A stretch of 64,000 bases of DNA. Origin: Janthinobacterium psychrotolerans. Lineage in GTDB: Bacteria; Pseudomonadota; Gammaproteobacteria; Burkholderiales; Burkholderiaceae_D. A model generated the notes under the pieces. It did no database searches and was not told where the DNA came from. It was given only the letters and a program-made list of their open reading frames with translations. Location of the stretch: assembly GCF_001677885.1 (NCBI RefSeq), contig NZ_LOCQ01000041.1, forward strand, positions 22,215-86,214, written 5' to 3'. The translations under genes and the position numbers were made by a program. Every line of letters starts with the position of its first letter. Position 1 is the stretch's first letter. Positions 8,845 through 17,887 of the stretch are shown piece after piece.

Positions 8845-9465
8845 ATGGTCCCTTCCATCGCCGCCGCAAGCCACGCAGAACCGCGCAAGCGCCCGTCGCA
8901 GGCCCGATCGATTGCCGCCGTGGCGGCGATGGTCGAGGCGGCTGCTCGCATTATCGAAACGCGCGGCTGGGCCGCGCTGACCACCAACCATGTGGCCGAG
9001 CGGGCCGGCTTCAGCATCGGCTCGCTGTACCAGTATTTTCCGTCGAAAGAAGCATTGCTGGCCGAACTGCTGCGCCGCGAGCGCGCGCAGCTGCTGCGCG
9101 AGGTGCGGCAGGCCACCGAGACGGCAGCCAGCCTGGCGCCGGCGATCGAGCAGTGCATCGCCGCAGGATTGCGGCACCAGTTCGGCCGGCCCGCGCTGGC
9201 GCTGGCGCTCGAATACGTGCCAGCGTCGCTGGCCATGCACCAGGAAGATACGGTGCTGCGCCAGGCGTTGGACCGGCAACTGGCGGCCGTGCTGGCGCGC
9301 CATGGCGTGGCCGGCAGCGCCACGCTTGCCGCCGACCTGGTCGCGCTGTGCCGCGGCATGATCGACGCGGCGGCGCTGCGTGGCGAAACCGATGCGGCGG
9401 CGCTGTTGCCGCGCCTGTTGCGCGCCGTGCGGGCAGTGCTGCAGCCGGTGCCGGGGCCGCAATGA
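8845..9465 (+). CDS. TetR/AcrR-family transcriptional regulator
   Basis: 206 residues. The N-terminal TetR helix-turn-helix lies at about residues 22-75 (AARIIETRGWAALTTNHVAE then GFSIGSLYQYFPSKEALLAE). The C-terminal part is a helical ligand and dimer domain with no recognisable ligand signature. Its stop codon overlaps the start of the next gene (ATGA), so the two are translationally coupled. It is also divergent from the membrane protein at 8348-8764. Either neighbour could be its target; ligand unknown. Confidence 0.88.
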   Translation: MVPSIAAASHAEPRKRPSQARSIAAVAAMVEAAARIIETRGWAALTTNHVAERAGFSIGSLYQYFPSKEALLAELLRRERAQLLREVRQATETAASLAPAIEQCIAAGLRHQFGRPALALALEYVPASLAMHQEDTVLRQALDRQLAAVLARHGVAGSATLAADLVALCRGMIDAAALRGETDAAALLPRLLRAVRAVLQPVPGPQ

Positions 9466-9839
9466 AACAGCGCCTGCTGGCCAGCCTGGCCGCTCACGCC
9501 CTGGCCTGCGTGCTGTTCCTGCTGCTGCTGTGGCTGGGCTTTGCCGTGCGTGAACACTGGTGGGGTGCGCTGCCGGCCAGCGGCGTGGTGGGCGCCTTGA
9601 CCCTGGCGCTGCTGTTTTATGCGGTGGCGGGCGCCAACCTGTTGCTGGTGCTGCTGCCGCACGGGCGCATCAAGCCGCTGCTGTGCGTGGCGCTGGCGCT
9701 GGCGATACTGGCGTGCTTCCTGCCCGAGCATCCGTGGCGGGCACTGTATTACAGCGCGGCGGCGGCCGGCGCCAGCTGGCTGGGCGTGCTGGGCGGGCGT
9801 GTGCTGGAGCGGCGCAGCGGCGCGCGCCGGGCCGGTTGA
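9462..9839 (+). CDS. Small integral membrane protein
   Basis: 125 residues with four strongly hydrophobic helices (about 7-26, 38-62, 70-85 and 90-108) and a basic C-terminal tail (LERRSGARRAG). The start overlaps the TetR stop in ATGA. I do not recognise a family. The coupling suggests the regulator and this protein work together, for example as a sensor/exporter pair, but nothing in the sequence shows that. Confidence 0.7.
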   Translation: MKQRLLASLAAHALACVLFLLLLWLGFAVREHWWGALPASGVVGALTLALLFYAVAGANLLLVLLPHGRIKPLLCVALALAILACFLPEHPWRALYYSAAAAGASWLGVLGGRVLERRSGARRAG

Positions 9840-9911
9840 CGCCACCATGCTAGAATCGCCGACGTGCCAAGCGTGGCCGCATTCACGGGTAGACCCTGGG
9901 CAAACAGAATC

Positions 9912-10955
9912 ATGAACACTTTATCGACTTATCGCCGCCTTGGCGGCCTGCTGTTATGGACCGCCTGCGCGGCCATGCCGGCCATCTCGCTGGCGAAGAA
10001 CACGGCGCCGGCAAGCAGGGTGCCTGCGGCGCCGGCCATTGTGCTGCCGGCCGGTCCCTTGCCGCGCCTGAGCGACGAGCCGCAGGTGCGCGCCGCGCTG
10101 TTCGATTTCTTCGGCTATGCGCGCGGCAGCTATACCGACGACGATGGCCTGCTGCTCGAGCAGGCCATCGAAGCGCTCAGCGAACGGCGCGAGGTGACGC
10201 GCACCGTGCTGGCCGACGGGCGCGTGCTGCTCGCCTCCATGAACGACCGCAAGCAGGGCCGTGAACGGGGCGCCATGCTGCTCGACAAACGCGGCGTCAT
10301 CATTGCCTTTGGCCTGGTCAATGGCCATTGCCGCCTGCAGGGCCAGCCCCTGGCCAAAGTCTGCAAGCCCGATCCGCAAGCCGTGCTGACGGTGTTTCAC
10401 CGCAAGGGCATGCTGGTAGGCGAGGCCGCGCCACTGCTGGCCTGGGCCAGGAAATTGCCGCCGATGCTGGCGCTGATCGCCGCCGACGACGAAGCGGGCA
10501 GCGACGGGCAAAAGATCGCCAGCGTCGAATATGTGCTGTCGCAGCCGGTGCTGCCGGGCTGGAACCGCGCGCAATTGCCGTCGGGCTTTCCGTCCGCGCT
10601 GCTGCCCTTGCTGCTCGATAAATCGACCGTGCTCACCTCGTCGGGCGCCGGCGTGTTCGCCTTCCCGCCGGCATTGAGGGGCAAGAAGCAGCACAATCTG
10701 CTGGACGAAGCGGAAGGCCGCCCGCCGCGCGACCTGGAAGTGGCGCTGCGCAGCTATGCCAGTTTCGACAGCGTGGTCGAGCTGTACCGCAAGACCATCA
10801 AGGGCGCCCGTTTGCAGCGCAACGAGCGCACCGCCTACCTGCACGGCGACCTGGGGCAAGGCAGCTACCGCGTGTATATCCGCAATACCGGGTTTGACGG
10901 CGTGATGATCGACGTCGCGCTGTGGGAAAAAAAACTGGTAGCCGACCGCCGGTAG
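9912..10955 (+). CDS. Secreted protein of unknown function
   Basis: 347 residues with a clear Sec signal peptide (MNTLSTYRRLGGLLLWTACA, cleavage probably after ISLA near residue 30). The mature part is mixed alpha/beta with no recognised motif; LSDEPQVRAALFDFF and RVYIRNTGFDGVMIDVALW stand out. It is probably periplasmic. I chose the ATG at 912 of this kilobase (9912) over the upstream frame extension because the signal peptide begins there. Its TAG stop is the first part (GTAGG) of a REP element, and it converges with the leucine-rich-repeat gene, the two ends being 7 bp apart. Confidence 0.72.
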   Translation: MNTLSTYRRLGGLLLWTACAAMPAISLAKNTAPASRVPAAPAIVLPAGPLPRLSDEPQVRAALFDFFGYARGSYTDDDGLLLEQAIEALSERREVTRTVLADGRVLLASMNDRKQGRERGAMLLDKRGVIIAFGLVNGHCRLQGQPLAKVCKPDPQAVLTVFHRKGMLVGEAAPLLAWARKLPPMLALIAADDEAGSDGQKIASVEYVLSQPVLPGWNRAQLPSGFPSALLPLLLDKSTVLTSSGAGVFAFPPALRGKKQHNLLDEAEGRPPRDLEVALRSYASFDSVVELYRKTIKGARLQRNERTAYLHGDLGQGSYRVYIRNTGFDGVMIDVALWEKKLVADRR

Positions 10956-10989
10956 GTCGGGTTAGCGCTGCGCGCGTAACCCGACGCCA
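10951..10989. repeat. REP element (GGGTTA/TAACCC variant) in convergent gene ends
   Basis: Palindrome TCGGGTTA (10957-10964) and TAACCCGA (10977-10984) with flanks GTAGG and CACC. The plus-strand gene uses its TAG as stop and the minus-strand gene uses its TAA (10962-10964) as stop. Confidence 0.85.
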
Positions 10990-11990
10990 CCATGGCCAGC
11001 CAGTGCCAGCAGCGCCGCAATCTCCGCATCGCGCTTGACCTTGCCGGTTCGCAGGCGCACCTCGGTCAGCGCCGCCGGCAGCCCCTGCGCCAGCAGCGCC
11101 TCGATATCGAGTCCGGTTTCGGACACCGACAACTGCCGCAGCGCCGCCAGCGACGCCAGGCCGGTCAGCTGCGCCAATGCCTTGCAGGTCAGCAGATGCA
11201 GCCGTTCCAGCCGCCCGTTGCCACGCAGGTCAAGCTGCGTCAGCTTGACCTGGTCTTCCACCCACAGCTGGCGCAGCAGCGGAAAGCGGGCCAGGTCGCC
11301 CAGGTCTTCCAGCCCGCGCACGCGCAGCACTTCCAGTTTCGTCAGCTGTGGCGCATCGACTTCGCTGATCGATACGCGCCCGCCCAGTTGCAGCAGCAGG
11401 TGTTCCAGCTGCGCGATGCCGGACACGAAATCGAGCGCCACCTTGTTTTTCATCCGGTACAGCGACAATCGCGTCAGCGCCGGCAGGCTGGCCAGCGTGT
11501 CGATCCGCGTGGCATGGCCCTCGATCGCCAGGGCGGAGAGCTGCGTGTAATGACGCAGCGGCGCCAGGTCGACATTGTTTTTGGCGCTCTCGCCCAGGTG
11601 CAGGTATTCCAGGTCATGCAGCTTGTCCAGCTGCAGGATGTCGGTTTGCGCCAGCTCGTACACGCCCAGGTCCAAACGCCTCAGGTGGCGCAGCTCGCCC
11701 AGCGTTTCCAGGTGCAGCGCATTGCGGTGGCAGTCGATGGCCAGGCTGGCCACATGCGGCAGCGCGCGCAGCATGCGGGCGTCAAAAACCCGGGGATCGT
11801 AGCCGTAGATGCGGATCGTCAGGGCCGTGCCATGGGTGGCGGCGAGACGGTCGAGCGCCGGCAGCAGCGGTTCCGGCTCGCCCAGGGTGTCGAACTGCAC
11901 CAGCACCTGCCGGCCGGCGGCGACGGCCGCATTGATGGTGGACGCGTCGATCCGGTCCGGATTGTGTATCGTCAAGCTGGTCTGTTCCAT
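10962..11990 (-). CDS. Leucine-rich-repeat protein
   Basis: 342 residues, no signal peptide. From about residue 75 there are at least nine degenerate leucine-rich repeats spaced 20-25 residues apart, for example LRHLRRLDLGVYEL, LHDLEYLHLGES, LPALTRLSLYRMK, LTKLEVLRVRGLED and LAALRQLSVSETG. Such solenoids bind other proteins. The gene starts 2 nt after the MORN-repeat gene stops, so both are probably co-translated. The last seven residues before the stop (VGLRAQR) are encoded by the REP element, so the natural C-terminus may have been replaced. Partner and role unknown. Confidence 0.78.
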   Translation of the reverse strand: MEQTSLTIHNPDRIDASTINAAVAAGRQVLVQFDTLGEPEPLLPALDRLAATHGTALTIRIYGYDPRVFDARMLRALPHVASLAIDCHRNALHLETLGELRHLRRLDLGVYELAQTDILQLDKLHDLEYLHLGESAKNNVDLAPLRHYTQLSALAIEGHATRIDTLASLPALTRLSLYRMKNKVALDFVSGIAQLEHLLLQLGGRVSISEVDAPQLTKLEVLRVRGLEDLGDLARFPLLRQLWVEDQVKLTQLDLRGNGRLERLHLLTCKALAQLTGLASLAALRQLSVSETGLDIEALLAQGLPAALTEVRLRTGKVKRDAEIAALLALAGHGGVGLRAQR

Positions 11991-11992
11991 CG

Positions 11993-14050
11993 TTATGCTC
12001 CAAATACGAAAGGGACTTTTCTGGGCGCCGGGCAGCCTTCCGGCCCCGGCGAAATCTGCTTGCCCGTATCGTCGAACTGTTTGCCGCAATCGACGGCGAT
12101 GCGCTGGCGATAGCTGCGGATGCTGGCCATCTTGCCGTTCGGGTGATAGCAGATGGCGTCGCCGTCGCGGTCGGCCGAGGCGTAGCTGAGCACCACCTTG
12201 CCGTTGACGGTGCGCTTGCTGTGGCCACGGCGCGGCTCCGTGCACTTGAGCTGGCCGCTTTCAAAATACGTGTTGTACACCGAGGTGTCCTTGGCGCGGT
12301 CGACCAGCAGTTCGTCCATCACCTGGCCGCTGGCATACCAGGAGCGGCCCTCCTGGCGCTGGCCGAACTGGAACTGGTAATCGTATTGCGGCTTGCCGCT
12401 GGCGAAGTTCAGGCGGTGGTAGTCGCACACATCATCGCGCTGCTGGCCGTATTCGCTAAAGCTGCAGCGGTGGATATCGTTGATCAGGGTGCCGTCTTCG
12501 GCGTACTCGCGCAGGTGCGCCGCCAGCCGGCCGCCTTCGACCACGGTCAGGCGTTCCGGCTTGCCGCTGGGGTAGTAGCGCGCATCCATGCCGTGTTTCC
12601 TGCCGTTGTCCCACTGGGTGTCGAGGCGCAGCACCTGGTTGTCGTCCCAGGCGCGTTCACGCCCGTCGAGCTGTCCGGCGCGAAATGCCGCCTGGTAGAC
12701 CATCGCGCCGTCCGGCAGGTAGCGCGTGCGTTCGCCTTCGAGCACATCCATCGCATAGTGTTCGCGCAGGCGCAGCGCGCCGTTGGCGTCGGTCTCCCTG
12801 GCTTCGCCATGCTTCTTGCCCTTCACGAAACTGACGCGCAGGGTGGCGCCCGCCTTGCGCTTCAAGATCCACGGCCCGTCGCGCAGGCCATCGACGAAAC
12901 TGCCTTCCTCGTCCGCCAGTATCCATGGCCCCTGGCGCATGTCGTTGACGTAATTGCCGCGCGCCTGCACCGTGCCGCCTTTGCCACCGATCAGGCGTTC
13001 GGACGGGCCCTCAAGCCGGTCCCCCGCATAGGTATCAAAGCCCGTCACTTCCTCTGCATCGGCATAATTGATGATCGTCCAGCGGCCTTCGCGCTGGCCG
13101 GCGCGGTACTGGCCGTCCGCGACCTGTTTCGGGCTTTCCAGGTGCCAGACGCCCTCGCGCAAGCCGTTCGCATAGCGGCCTTTCTCCATGCCTTCATGCA
13201 TGCCTTCGCGCACCCACAAGCCCTCGCGCCGGCCTTGCAGATACTGGCCGCGCTCGACCACCGAGCCGTCGTCCCAGGCCAGGCTGTAGACGATGGCGGC
13301 GCCGTCCTCGCTGCCCGTGAACTGCTGCGGCGCGCTTTCCCACGCCATGCGCCACAGCCTGTAATTGGGCAGCTCGCCGGCGCCGGCGTCGCTGTACAGG
13401 GTATAGCTGGCGGTGAGGAACAGCGTGCCTTTTTGCCGGAAGGTTTTCTTGTAGCTGATGGCGTCCTTGTCGCCGGCCGCCACCGGCCTGCCATCCCCGC
13501 TGTAGTAGCCGACGAGCGTGCCTTGCGTGTGGTCGACGGCGTCGAAGTCGGCATTGCCGCTTTTTCCCCGCTTGACGCTGTAGTCGCGCGGCGCCAGCTG
13601 GCCCAGCGCCGCCTTGACCGTGCCGGCATTGGGCGAGCCGCTGGCGGCGATGCGGTCGAGCGCCGGCTGCAGTTCGCCCAGGCGTTCGTATTTGCCCGAG
13701 CTTTTGTCGTAGCGGTAGGCGCGCAGGCCGTTCTTGCCGTAGCGGCGGAACAGCACCAGCATGGTCTGCCGGCTGGCGTCGCGGTCCAGCGGCGCATAGA
13801 ACACGGAGCGGATCACGGCATGGCCGAACTGGTCGAGCAACCAGGTTTTCGGACGCGGGCCCGCGCATTCGCAGTAGTAGCCGTTGACGCCGTCCTTCTC
13901 TTTCAAAAAGGCGAGATCGGCGCCGCTGTCCTGCGAAGCGGCGATGGCCGGGTGGGCCAGGGCCTTGCCGGCGTAGAAGGCGGCGGAGGAGTGTGCGTGG
14001 GCGAGGGCGGAGCAGAGCAGCAAGGGCAATAGCAGGTGGTTGATCGGCAT
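11993..14050 (-). CDS. Secreted MORN/YwqK-type repeat protein
   Basis: 685 residues with a signal peptide (MPINHLLLPLLLCSALAHAH). The first ~250 residues are a unique region with two Cys (YYCECAG). From about 260 there are at least eight repeats with the core G-x-x-x-G: RYANGLREGVWHL, QYRAGQREGRWTI, YVNDMRQGPWIL, FVDGLRDGPWIL, FVKGKKHGEAR, QWDNGRKHGMDARYY and others. This is the MORN / YwqK pattern, which makes an elongated beta-hairpin stack. Export suggests a periplasmic or surface location. It is followed after 2 nt by the leucine-rich-repeat gene. YwqK proteins are often annotated as antitoxins, but I see no toxin here. Confidence 0.78.
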   Translation of the reverse strand: MPINHLLLPLLLCSALAHAHSSAAFYAGKALAHPAIAASQDSGADLAFLKEKDGVNGYYCECAGPRPKTWLLDQFGHAVIRSVFYAPLDRDASRQTMLVLFRRYGKNGLRAYRYDKSSGKYERLGELQPALDRIAASGSPNAGTVKAALGQLAPRDYSVKRGKSGNADFDAVDHTQGTLVGYYSGDGRPVAAGDKDAISYKKTFRQKGTLFLTASYTLYSDAGAGELPNYRLWRMAWESAPQQFTGSEDGAAIVYSLAWDDGSVVERGQYLQGRREGLWVREGMHEGMEKGRYANGLREGVWHLESPKQVADGQYRAGQREGRWTIINYADAEEVTGFDTYAGDRLEGPSERLIGGKGGTVQARGNYVNDMRQGPWILADEEGSFVDGLRDGPWILKRKAGATLRVSFVKGKKHGEARETDANGALRLREHYAMDVLEGERTRYLPDGAMVYQAAFRAGQLDGRERAWDDNQVLRLDTQWDNGRKHGMDARYYPSGKPERLTVVEGGRLAAHLREYAEDGTLINDIHRCSFSEYGQQRDDVCDYHRLNFASGKPQYDYQFQFGQRQEGRSWYASGQVMDELLVDRAKDTSVYNTYFESGQLKCTEPRRGHSKRTVNGKVVLSYASADRDGDAICYHPNGKMASIRSYRQRIAVDCGKQFDDTGKQISPGPEGCPAPRKVPFVFGA

Positions 14051-14144
14051 GACAGGCGCGTTTGACACGGTGGAAAGGCATCGATACTGCCTAACTTCTT
14101 CCCATAGGGCAAATGCGCGCCTATCGTGCGCGCCCCTGTGCCGA

Positions 14145-15017
14145 TCACAGTTCGGTGCGCAGCGCGAACAATTCCGGGAACAGCACCACGTCAAGCATCT
14201 TGCGCAGGTAGCTCACGCCGGCCGTGCCGCCGGTGCCGGTCTTGAAGCCGATGATGCGCTCGACCGTGGTGACATGGCGGAAGCGCCAGAAGCGGAAGGC
14301 CGTTTCCAGGTCGACCAGCTTTTCGGCCAGCTCGTACAGCGCCCAGTATTTCGACGGGTCGCGGTACACGGCCAGCCAGGCCGCCTTCACCGAGTCGTCG
14401 CTGACTGTGGGCAAGGTCCAGTCGGCGTTCAGGCGGCTGGCCGCAATCGGCAGGCCGCTGCGCGCCAGCAGCAGCACCGATTCGTCGTAGACCGAGGGCG
14501 CGCGCAGGGCCGCGTCGAGCACGGCGTACGGTTCGGGCGCGGTGGTGTGGACATTCAGCAGGGCCGCGTTCTTGTTCCCCAAAATGAATTCGATCTCGCG
14601 GTACTGGTAGGACTGGAAGCCCGACGAGGCGCCCAGATACGGCCGGATCGCCGTGTACTCGGGCGGCGTCATGGTGGCCAGCACGTCCCAGGCATGCACC
14701 AGCTGGTCCATGATGCGTGCGACCCTGGCCAGCATCTTGAAGGCCGGCGGCAAATCGCCGCTTTGCAGGTTGGCGCGCACGGCGTGCATTTCGTGCAGCA
14801 TCAGCTTCATCCACAGTTCGCTGGTCTGGTGCTGCACGATGAACAGCATTTCATTGTGGTTCGGCGACAGCGGATGCTGGGCCGTCAGGATGCGGTCCAG
14901 CGCCAGGTAGTCGCCATAGCTCATCGACTCGCTGAAGTCCATCTGCGCGCCGTGCCACTGCGCGTCCCGGGCGCCAGCGTGCATGGGGCAGCCGCTGGTG
15001 ATTGGTTGATCGTTCAT
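14145..15017 (-). CDS. kynA: Tryptophan 2,3-dioxygenase
   Basis: 290 residues matching heme-dependent tryptophan 2,3-dioxygenase, which opens the indole ring of L-tryptophan to N-formylkynurenine in the cytosol. Signatures: [51 protein letters not shown] and, near the C-terminus, [20 protein letters not shown] with the heme-ligand His and the substrate-binding segment. It follows kynU by 23 bp in the same direction, so the two form an operon. No kynB (formamidase) lies between them or in the window. Confidence 0.97.
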   Translation of the reverse strand: MNDQPITSGCPMHAGARDAQWHGAQMDFSESMSYGDYLALDRILTAQHPLSPNHNEMLFIVQHQTSELWMKLMLHEMHAVRANLQSGDLPPAFKMLARVARIMDQLVHAWDVLATMTPPEYTAIRPYLGASSGFQSYQYREIEFILGNKNAALLNVHTTAPEPYAVLDAALRAPSVYDESVLLLARSGLPIAASRLNADWTLPTVSDDSVKAAWLAVYRDPSKYWALYELAEKLVDLETAFRFWRFRHVTTVERIIGFKTGTGGTAGVSYLRKMLDVVLFPELFALRTEL

Positions 15018-15040
15018 GTGCTGGTCTCGTTTTGCAAAAA

Positions 15041-16309
15041 TCAGGTCACCGCGTCGCGGCGGGCGTCGACATCGTAGGCTTGCGTGTCGAGAATCTCGCG
15101 CAGGATCTCGACCGCGTCCCATACATCGGCAAAGCTGGTGTACAGCGGCGTGAAGCCGAAGCGCATGATGGCCGGCTCGCGGTAGTCGCCGATCACGCCG
15201 CGCGCGATCAGCGCCTGCATCACGGCATAGCCATGCGGATGCGTGAAGCTGGCCTGGCTGCCGCGCCGCGCATGTTCGCGTGGCGTGACCAGCCCGAGTG
15301 GATGGCTGGCGCAGCGCTGCTCGACCAGCGCGATGAACAGGTCGGTCAGGGCCAGCGACTTGGCGCGGATGGCGGCCATCGAGGTCTGCGCAAAAATATC
15401 GAGGCCGCATTCGACCAGCGCCAGCGAAACGATGGGCTGGGTGCCGCACAGGGCGCGCGCGATGCCGTCGGCCGGCACGAACGACGGCTCCATGGCGAAT
15501 GGCGCGCCATGGCCCCACCAGCCCGACAGTGGCTGGCGGAAGGCCGCCTGGTGCTGTTTCGGCACCCAGATAAAGGCCGGCGCGCCGGGGCCGCCGTTCA
15601 GGTATTTGTAGGTGCAGCCGACAGCCAGGTCGGCGCCATCGCCGTTCAGGTCCAGCGGCACGGCGCCGGCCGAATGGGCCAGGTCCCACAGCGCCAGCGC
15701 GCCCTGCGCGTGGCAGCGGGCGCTGACGGCGGCCATGTCGTGCTGGTAGCCGCTGCGGTAGTTCACGTGGGTCAGCATGGCCACGGCGCAGTCGCCATCG
15801 ATCGCCTGCGCCAGGTCGGCGGGGTCCTCGACCAGGCGCAGCTGGTAGCCGCGGTCGAGCCACTGCGCCAGGCCTTGCGCCATGTACAGGTCGGTCGGGA
15901 AGTTGCTGCGCTCGCTGACGATGATGCGCCGCGCCGCGCGTGCCGGGTCCGCGTGCGCCGCCTGCATCCGCAGCGCGGCGGCCAGCGCCTTGAACAGGTT
16001 GACGGAGGTGGTGTCGGTAATGACGACTTCGCCGTCAAGCGCGCCGAGCAGCGGAGACAAAAGGTTGCCCAACCGCTTGGGCAGGTCAAACCAGCCGTTG
16101 CTGTTCCAGCTGCGGATCAGGTCCGTGCCCCATTCGGCTGCGATCACCTGCTGCGCGCGGGCCATGGCAGCTTTCGGACGGGCGCCCAGCGAGTTGCCGT
16201 CGAGGTAGATCACGCCGGCCGGCAGGTCGAACTGGGCGCGCAGCGGCGCCAGTGCGTCGTCTTGGTCGCGTGCAAGGCAATCTTGTCGGGAAATCATGGT
16301 GGCTTTCAT
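15041..16309 (-). CDS. kynU: Kynureninase
   Basis: 422 residues, fold-type I PLP enzyme that cleaves kynurenine to anthranilate and alanine (or 3-hydroxykynurenine to 3-hydroxyanthranilate). Visible: [17 protein letters not shown] near the N-terminus, [27 protein letters not shown], the PLP lysine in [16 protein letters not shown] and [12 protein letters not shown]. The frame is open to 16501, but the ATG at 16309 has GGAG 11 nt upstream; an ATG at 16297 is the alternative. First gene of kynU-kynA, divergent from flhD. Confidence 0.95.
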   Translation of the reverse strand: MKATMISRQDCLARDQDDALAPLRAQFDLPAGVIYLDGNSLGARPKAAMARAQQVIAAEWGTDLIRSWNSNGWFDLPKRLGNLLSPLLGALDGEVVITDTTSVNLFKALAAALRMQAAHADPARAARRIIVSERSNFPTDLYMAQGLAQWLDRGYQLRLVEDPADLAQAIDGDCAVAMLTHVNYRSGYQHDMAAVSARCHAQGALALWDLAHSAGAVPLDLNGDGADLAVGCTYKYLNGGPGAPAFIWVPKQHQAAFRQPLSGWWGHGAPFAMEPSFVPADGIARALCGTQPIVSLALVECGLDIFAQTSMAAIRAKSLALTDLFIALVEQRCASHPLGLVTPREHARRGSQASFTHPHGYAVMQALIARGVIGDYREPAIMRFGFTPLYTSFADVWDAVEILREILDTQAYDVDARRDAVT

Positions 16310-16889
16310 GTCGATACTGGTCTCCGTTGCATGATATCGGCTTGGCCGTGCAGGCCAAACGGGAACGGCAGTGTAGCAAGTCCTGGCGGGCCTGGACTTT
16401 TTTCCTGCCGCACGGGAGTAGCAAAAGAGGGGGTTTGCCGGGCGTGGCGCAGAAATTTCATCTTTTTTCAAAAAATGTTCAAAAGTCCCTAAAGTTTCCA
16501 TGGCAAGCGTCGTTAAAGACTACATAAGAAGAGATAAAGGCTTTTTCAGAAAATTTCTAAAAAAGTCCTCAAGTTCTCGCCGCCGCTGCCGTAATAGTCA
16601 GTGTAGGTATTTTGATACAAGTCAAGCCGTTGTAAAAAAGCGATAGCCACCTCCTTGCAGAAGGTCATCACACTTGATTGTTCAGCGCTCTCTCTTCCAC
16701 GCTTTTACAGGCGTGCGACCATGATCGTACCGTGTTTGTAAGACAAACACCTACGGTCTCATCCTCTATTGTCCGGCCAAAAATACAGCGCCCCACCTCT
16801 ATGCTGTTTCGTGTTGCTCCTGCAAAATGTATCTCACTGGAAACACGAAGTGCTCCAGTTGAAGAATTTAACGGTTTGAGGAGATGGAA
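16310..16889. other. Divergent kynU / flhDC control region
   Basis: About 580 bp without a convincing gene, much more AT-rich than its surroundings. It must hold the kynU promoter and the flhDC promoter and leader. The one structure I can point to is a perfect inverted repeat at 16732-16750. I could not place a sigma-70 or sigma-54 promoter with confidence. Confidence 0.6.
16732..16750. promoter_or_regulatory. Perfect inverted repeat in the flhDC leader
   Basis: GTGTTTGT-AAG-ACAAACAC, 8-bp perfect arms, about 140 bp upstream of the flhD start. The flanks ACC and GGT could extend the stem as RNA. It could be an operator for a flagellar regulator or a 5'-UTR hairpin. Confidence 0.45.
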
Positions 16890-17207
16890 ATGACTGCTAA
16901 CGACATGATGGCCGAGATTCGCGACGCTAACCTGAGCTACTTGATGCTGGCCCAGCAGATGATCCGCGCGGACAAGGTAACGGCCATCTTCCGTCTTGGC
17001 GTATCGGCGGAAATCGCTGAACTGATCGAGGGCATGAGCAATGCCCAGATCCTGAAACTGGCTGGCGGCAACATGATGCTGGCCCGTTTCCGCTTCGATG
17101 ACAGCGCCATCCTGGGCATGCTGACGAACTACAACAAGGACCGCTCGCTGGCGCAGTCGCACGCCGCCATCCTGATGGCCGGACAGGGCGTTGAAGAAAT
17201 CGTGTAA
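16890..17207 (+). CDS. flhD: Flagellar transcriptional master regulator subunit FlhD
   Basis: 105 residues. It matches FlhD: IRDANLSYLMLAQQMIRADK near the N-terminus (E. coli has IYDINLSYLLLAQRLI), FRLGVS, and the helix-turn-helix-like MLARFRFDD. FlhD forms the FlhD4C2 complex that switches on class II flagellar genes. Two ATGs are in frame, at 16884 and 16890. GAGGAG (16878-16883) touches the first and lies 6 nt from the second, so 16890 is the likely start. It heads the motility cluster and is followed by flhC after 36 bp. Confidence 0.95.
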   Translation: MTANDMMAEIRDANLSYLMLAQQMIRADKVTAIFRLGVSAEIAELIEGMSNAQILKLAGGNMMLARFRFDDSAILGMLTNYNKDRSLAQSHAAILMAGQGVEEIV

Positions 17208-17243
17208 ACTGTACCCCGTAGTCAATCAGACGGGAGCAGTCGC

Positions 17244-17804
17244 ATGGCCAAGAAAAGTGTCGTCTCGGAAGCACAGGAAATACAGCTTGCGATCGAGTTG
17301 ATACAGCTGGGCGCCCGCCTGCAGTTGCTGGAAACCGAAGTATCGCTGTCGCGCGAACGCCTGCTCAACCTGTACAAGGAATTGAAAGGAGTGTCGCCAC
17401 CGAAAGGCATGCTGCCGTTCTCCACCGACTGGTTTATCACCTGGCAACCGAACATCCACTCCTCGCTGTTCATCAATATCCACCACTTCCTCGTGGAACA
17501 CGCCGGCGCCACCGGCATCGAAGCCGTCATGAAGGCTTACAAGCTCTATCTCGAACAAATGCCTCCCGAACCGGGCGAAGAACCGCTGCTGTCCCTGACG
17601 CGCGCCTGGACACTCGTACGCTTTTTCAGCAGCAAGATGCTGGCCATGGCCACCTGCGGCAAATGCGGCGGCAAGTTTGTCGTCAACTGTCTCGACCTGA
17701 ACGCCGATTATGTCTGCGGCCTGTGCCACATGCCTTCGCGTGCCGGCAAGACCAGGAAAGCGCGCGACGAAGCGATTGCGGCGCCGACAGGCAATGCCGG
17801 CTGA
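17244..17804 (+). CDS. flhC: Flagellar transcriptional master regulator subunit FlhC
   Basis: 186 residues. The FlhC zinc site is intact: Cys138 and Cys141 (CGKCGG) with Cys158 and Cys161 (CGLCH), at almost the same positions as in E. coli. The N-terminal half carries the long helices that contact FlhD (EIQLAIELIQLGARLQLLE) and the DNA-binding region (RERLLNLYKELKG). It acts with FlhD as the heterohexameric activator of flagellar operons. The C-terminal tail (ARDEAIAAPTGNAG) is low-complexity. Confidence 0.96.
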   Translation: MAKKSVVSEAQEIQLAIELIQLGARLQLLETEVSLSRERLLNLYKELKGVSPPKGMLPFSTDWFITWQPNIHSSLFINIHHFLVEHAGATGIEAVMKAYKLYLEQMPPEPGEEPLLSLTRAWTLVRFFSSKMLAMATCGKCGGKFVVNCLDLNADYVCGLCHMPSRAGKTRKARDEAIAAPTGNAG

Positions 17805-17887
17805 GGCCGCCGTGTCAGGCAAAGTCGGGATAGTGTTGCGCCGCCAATACTGCCGTTTCCACCATTGTTTCCAATAACGCTGGCGCC

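Noticed and set aside
12143..14032. 629-codon plus-strand open frame
   Set aside because: Antisense to the MORN-repeat gene; no signal peptide or motif.
16678..16893. 71-codon frame upstream of flhD
   Set aside because: No ribosome site, overlaps the flhD start, no recognisable protein; more likely leader DNA.
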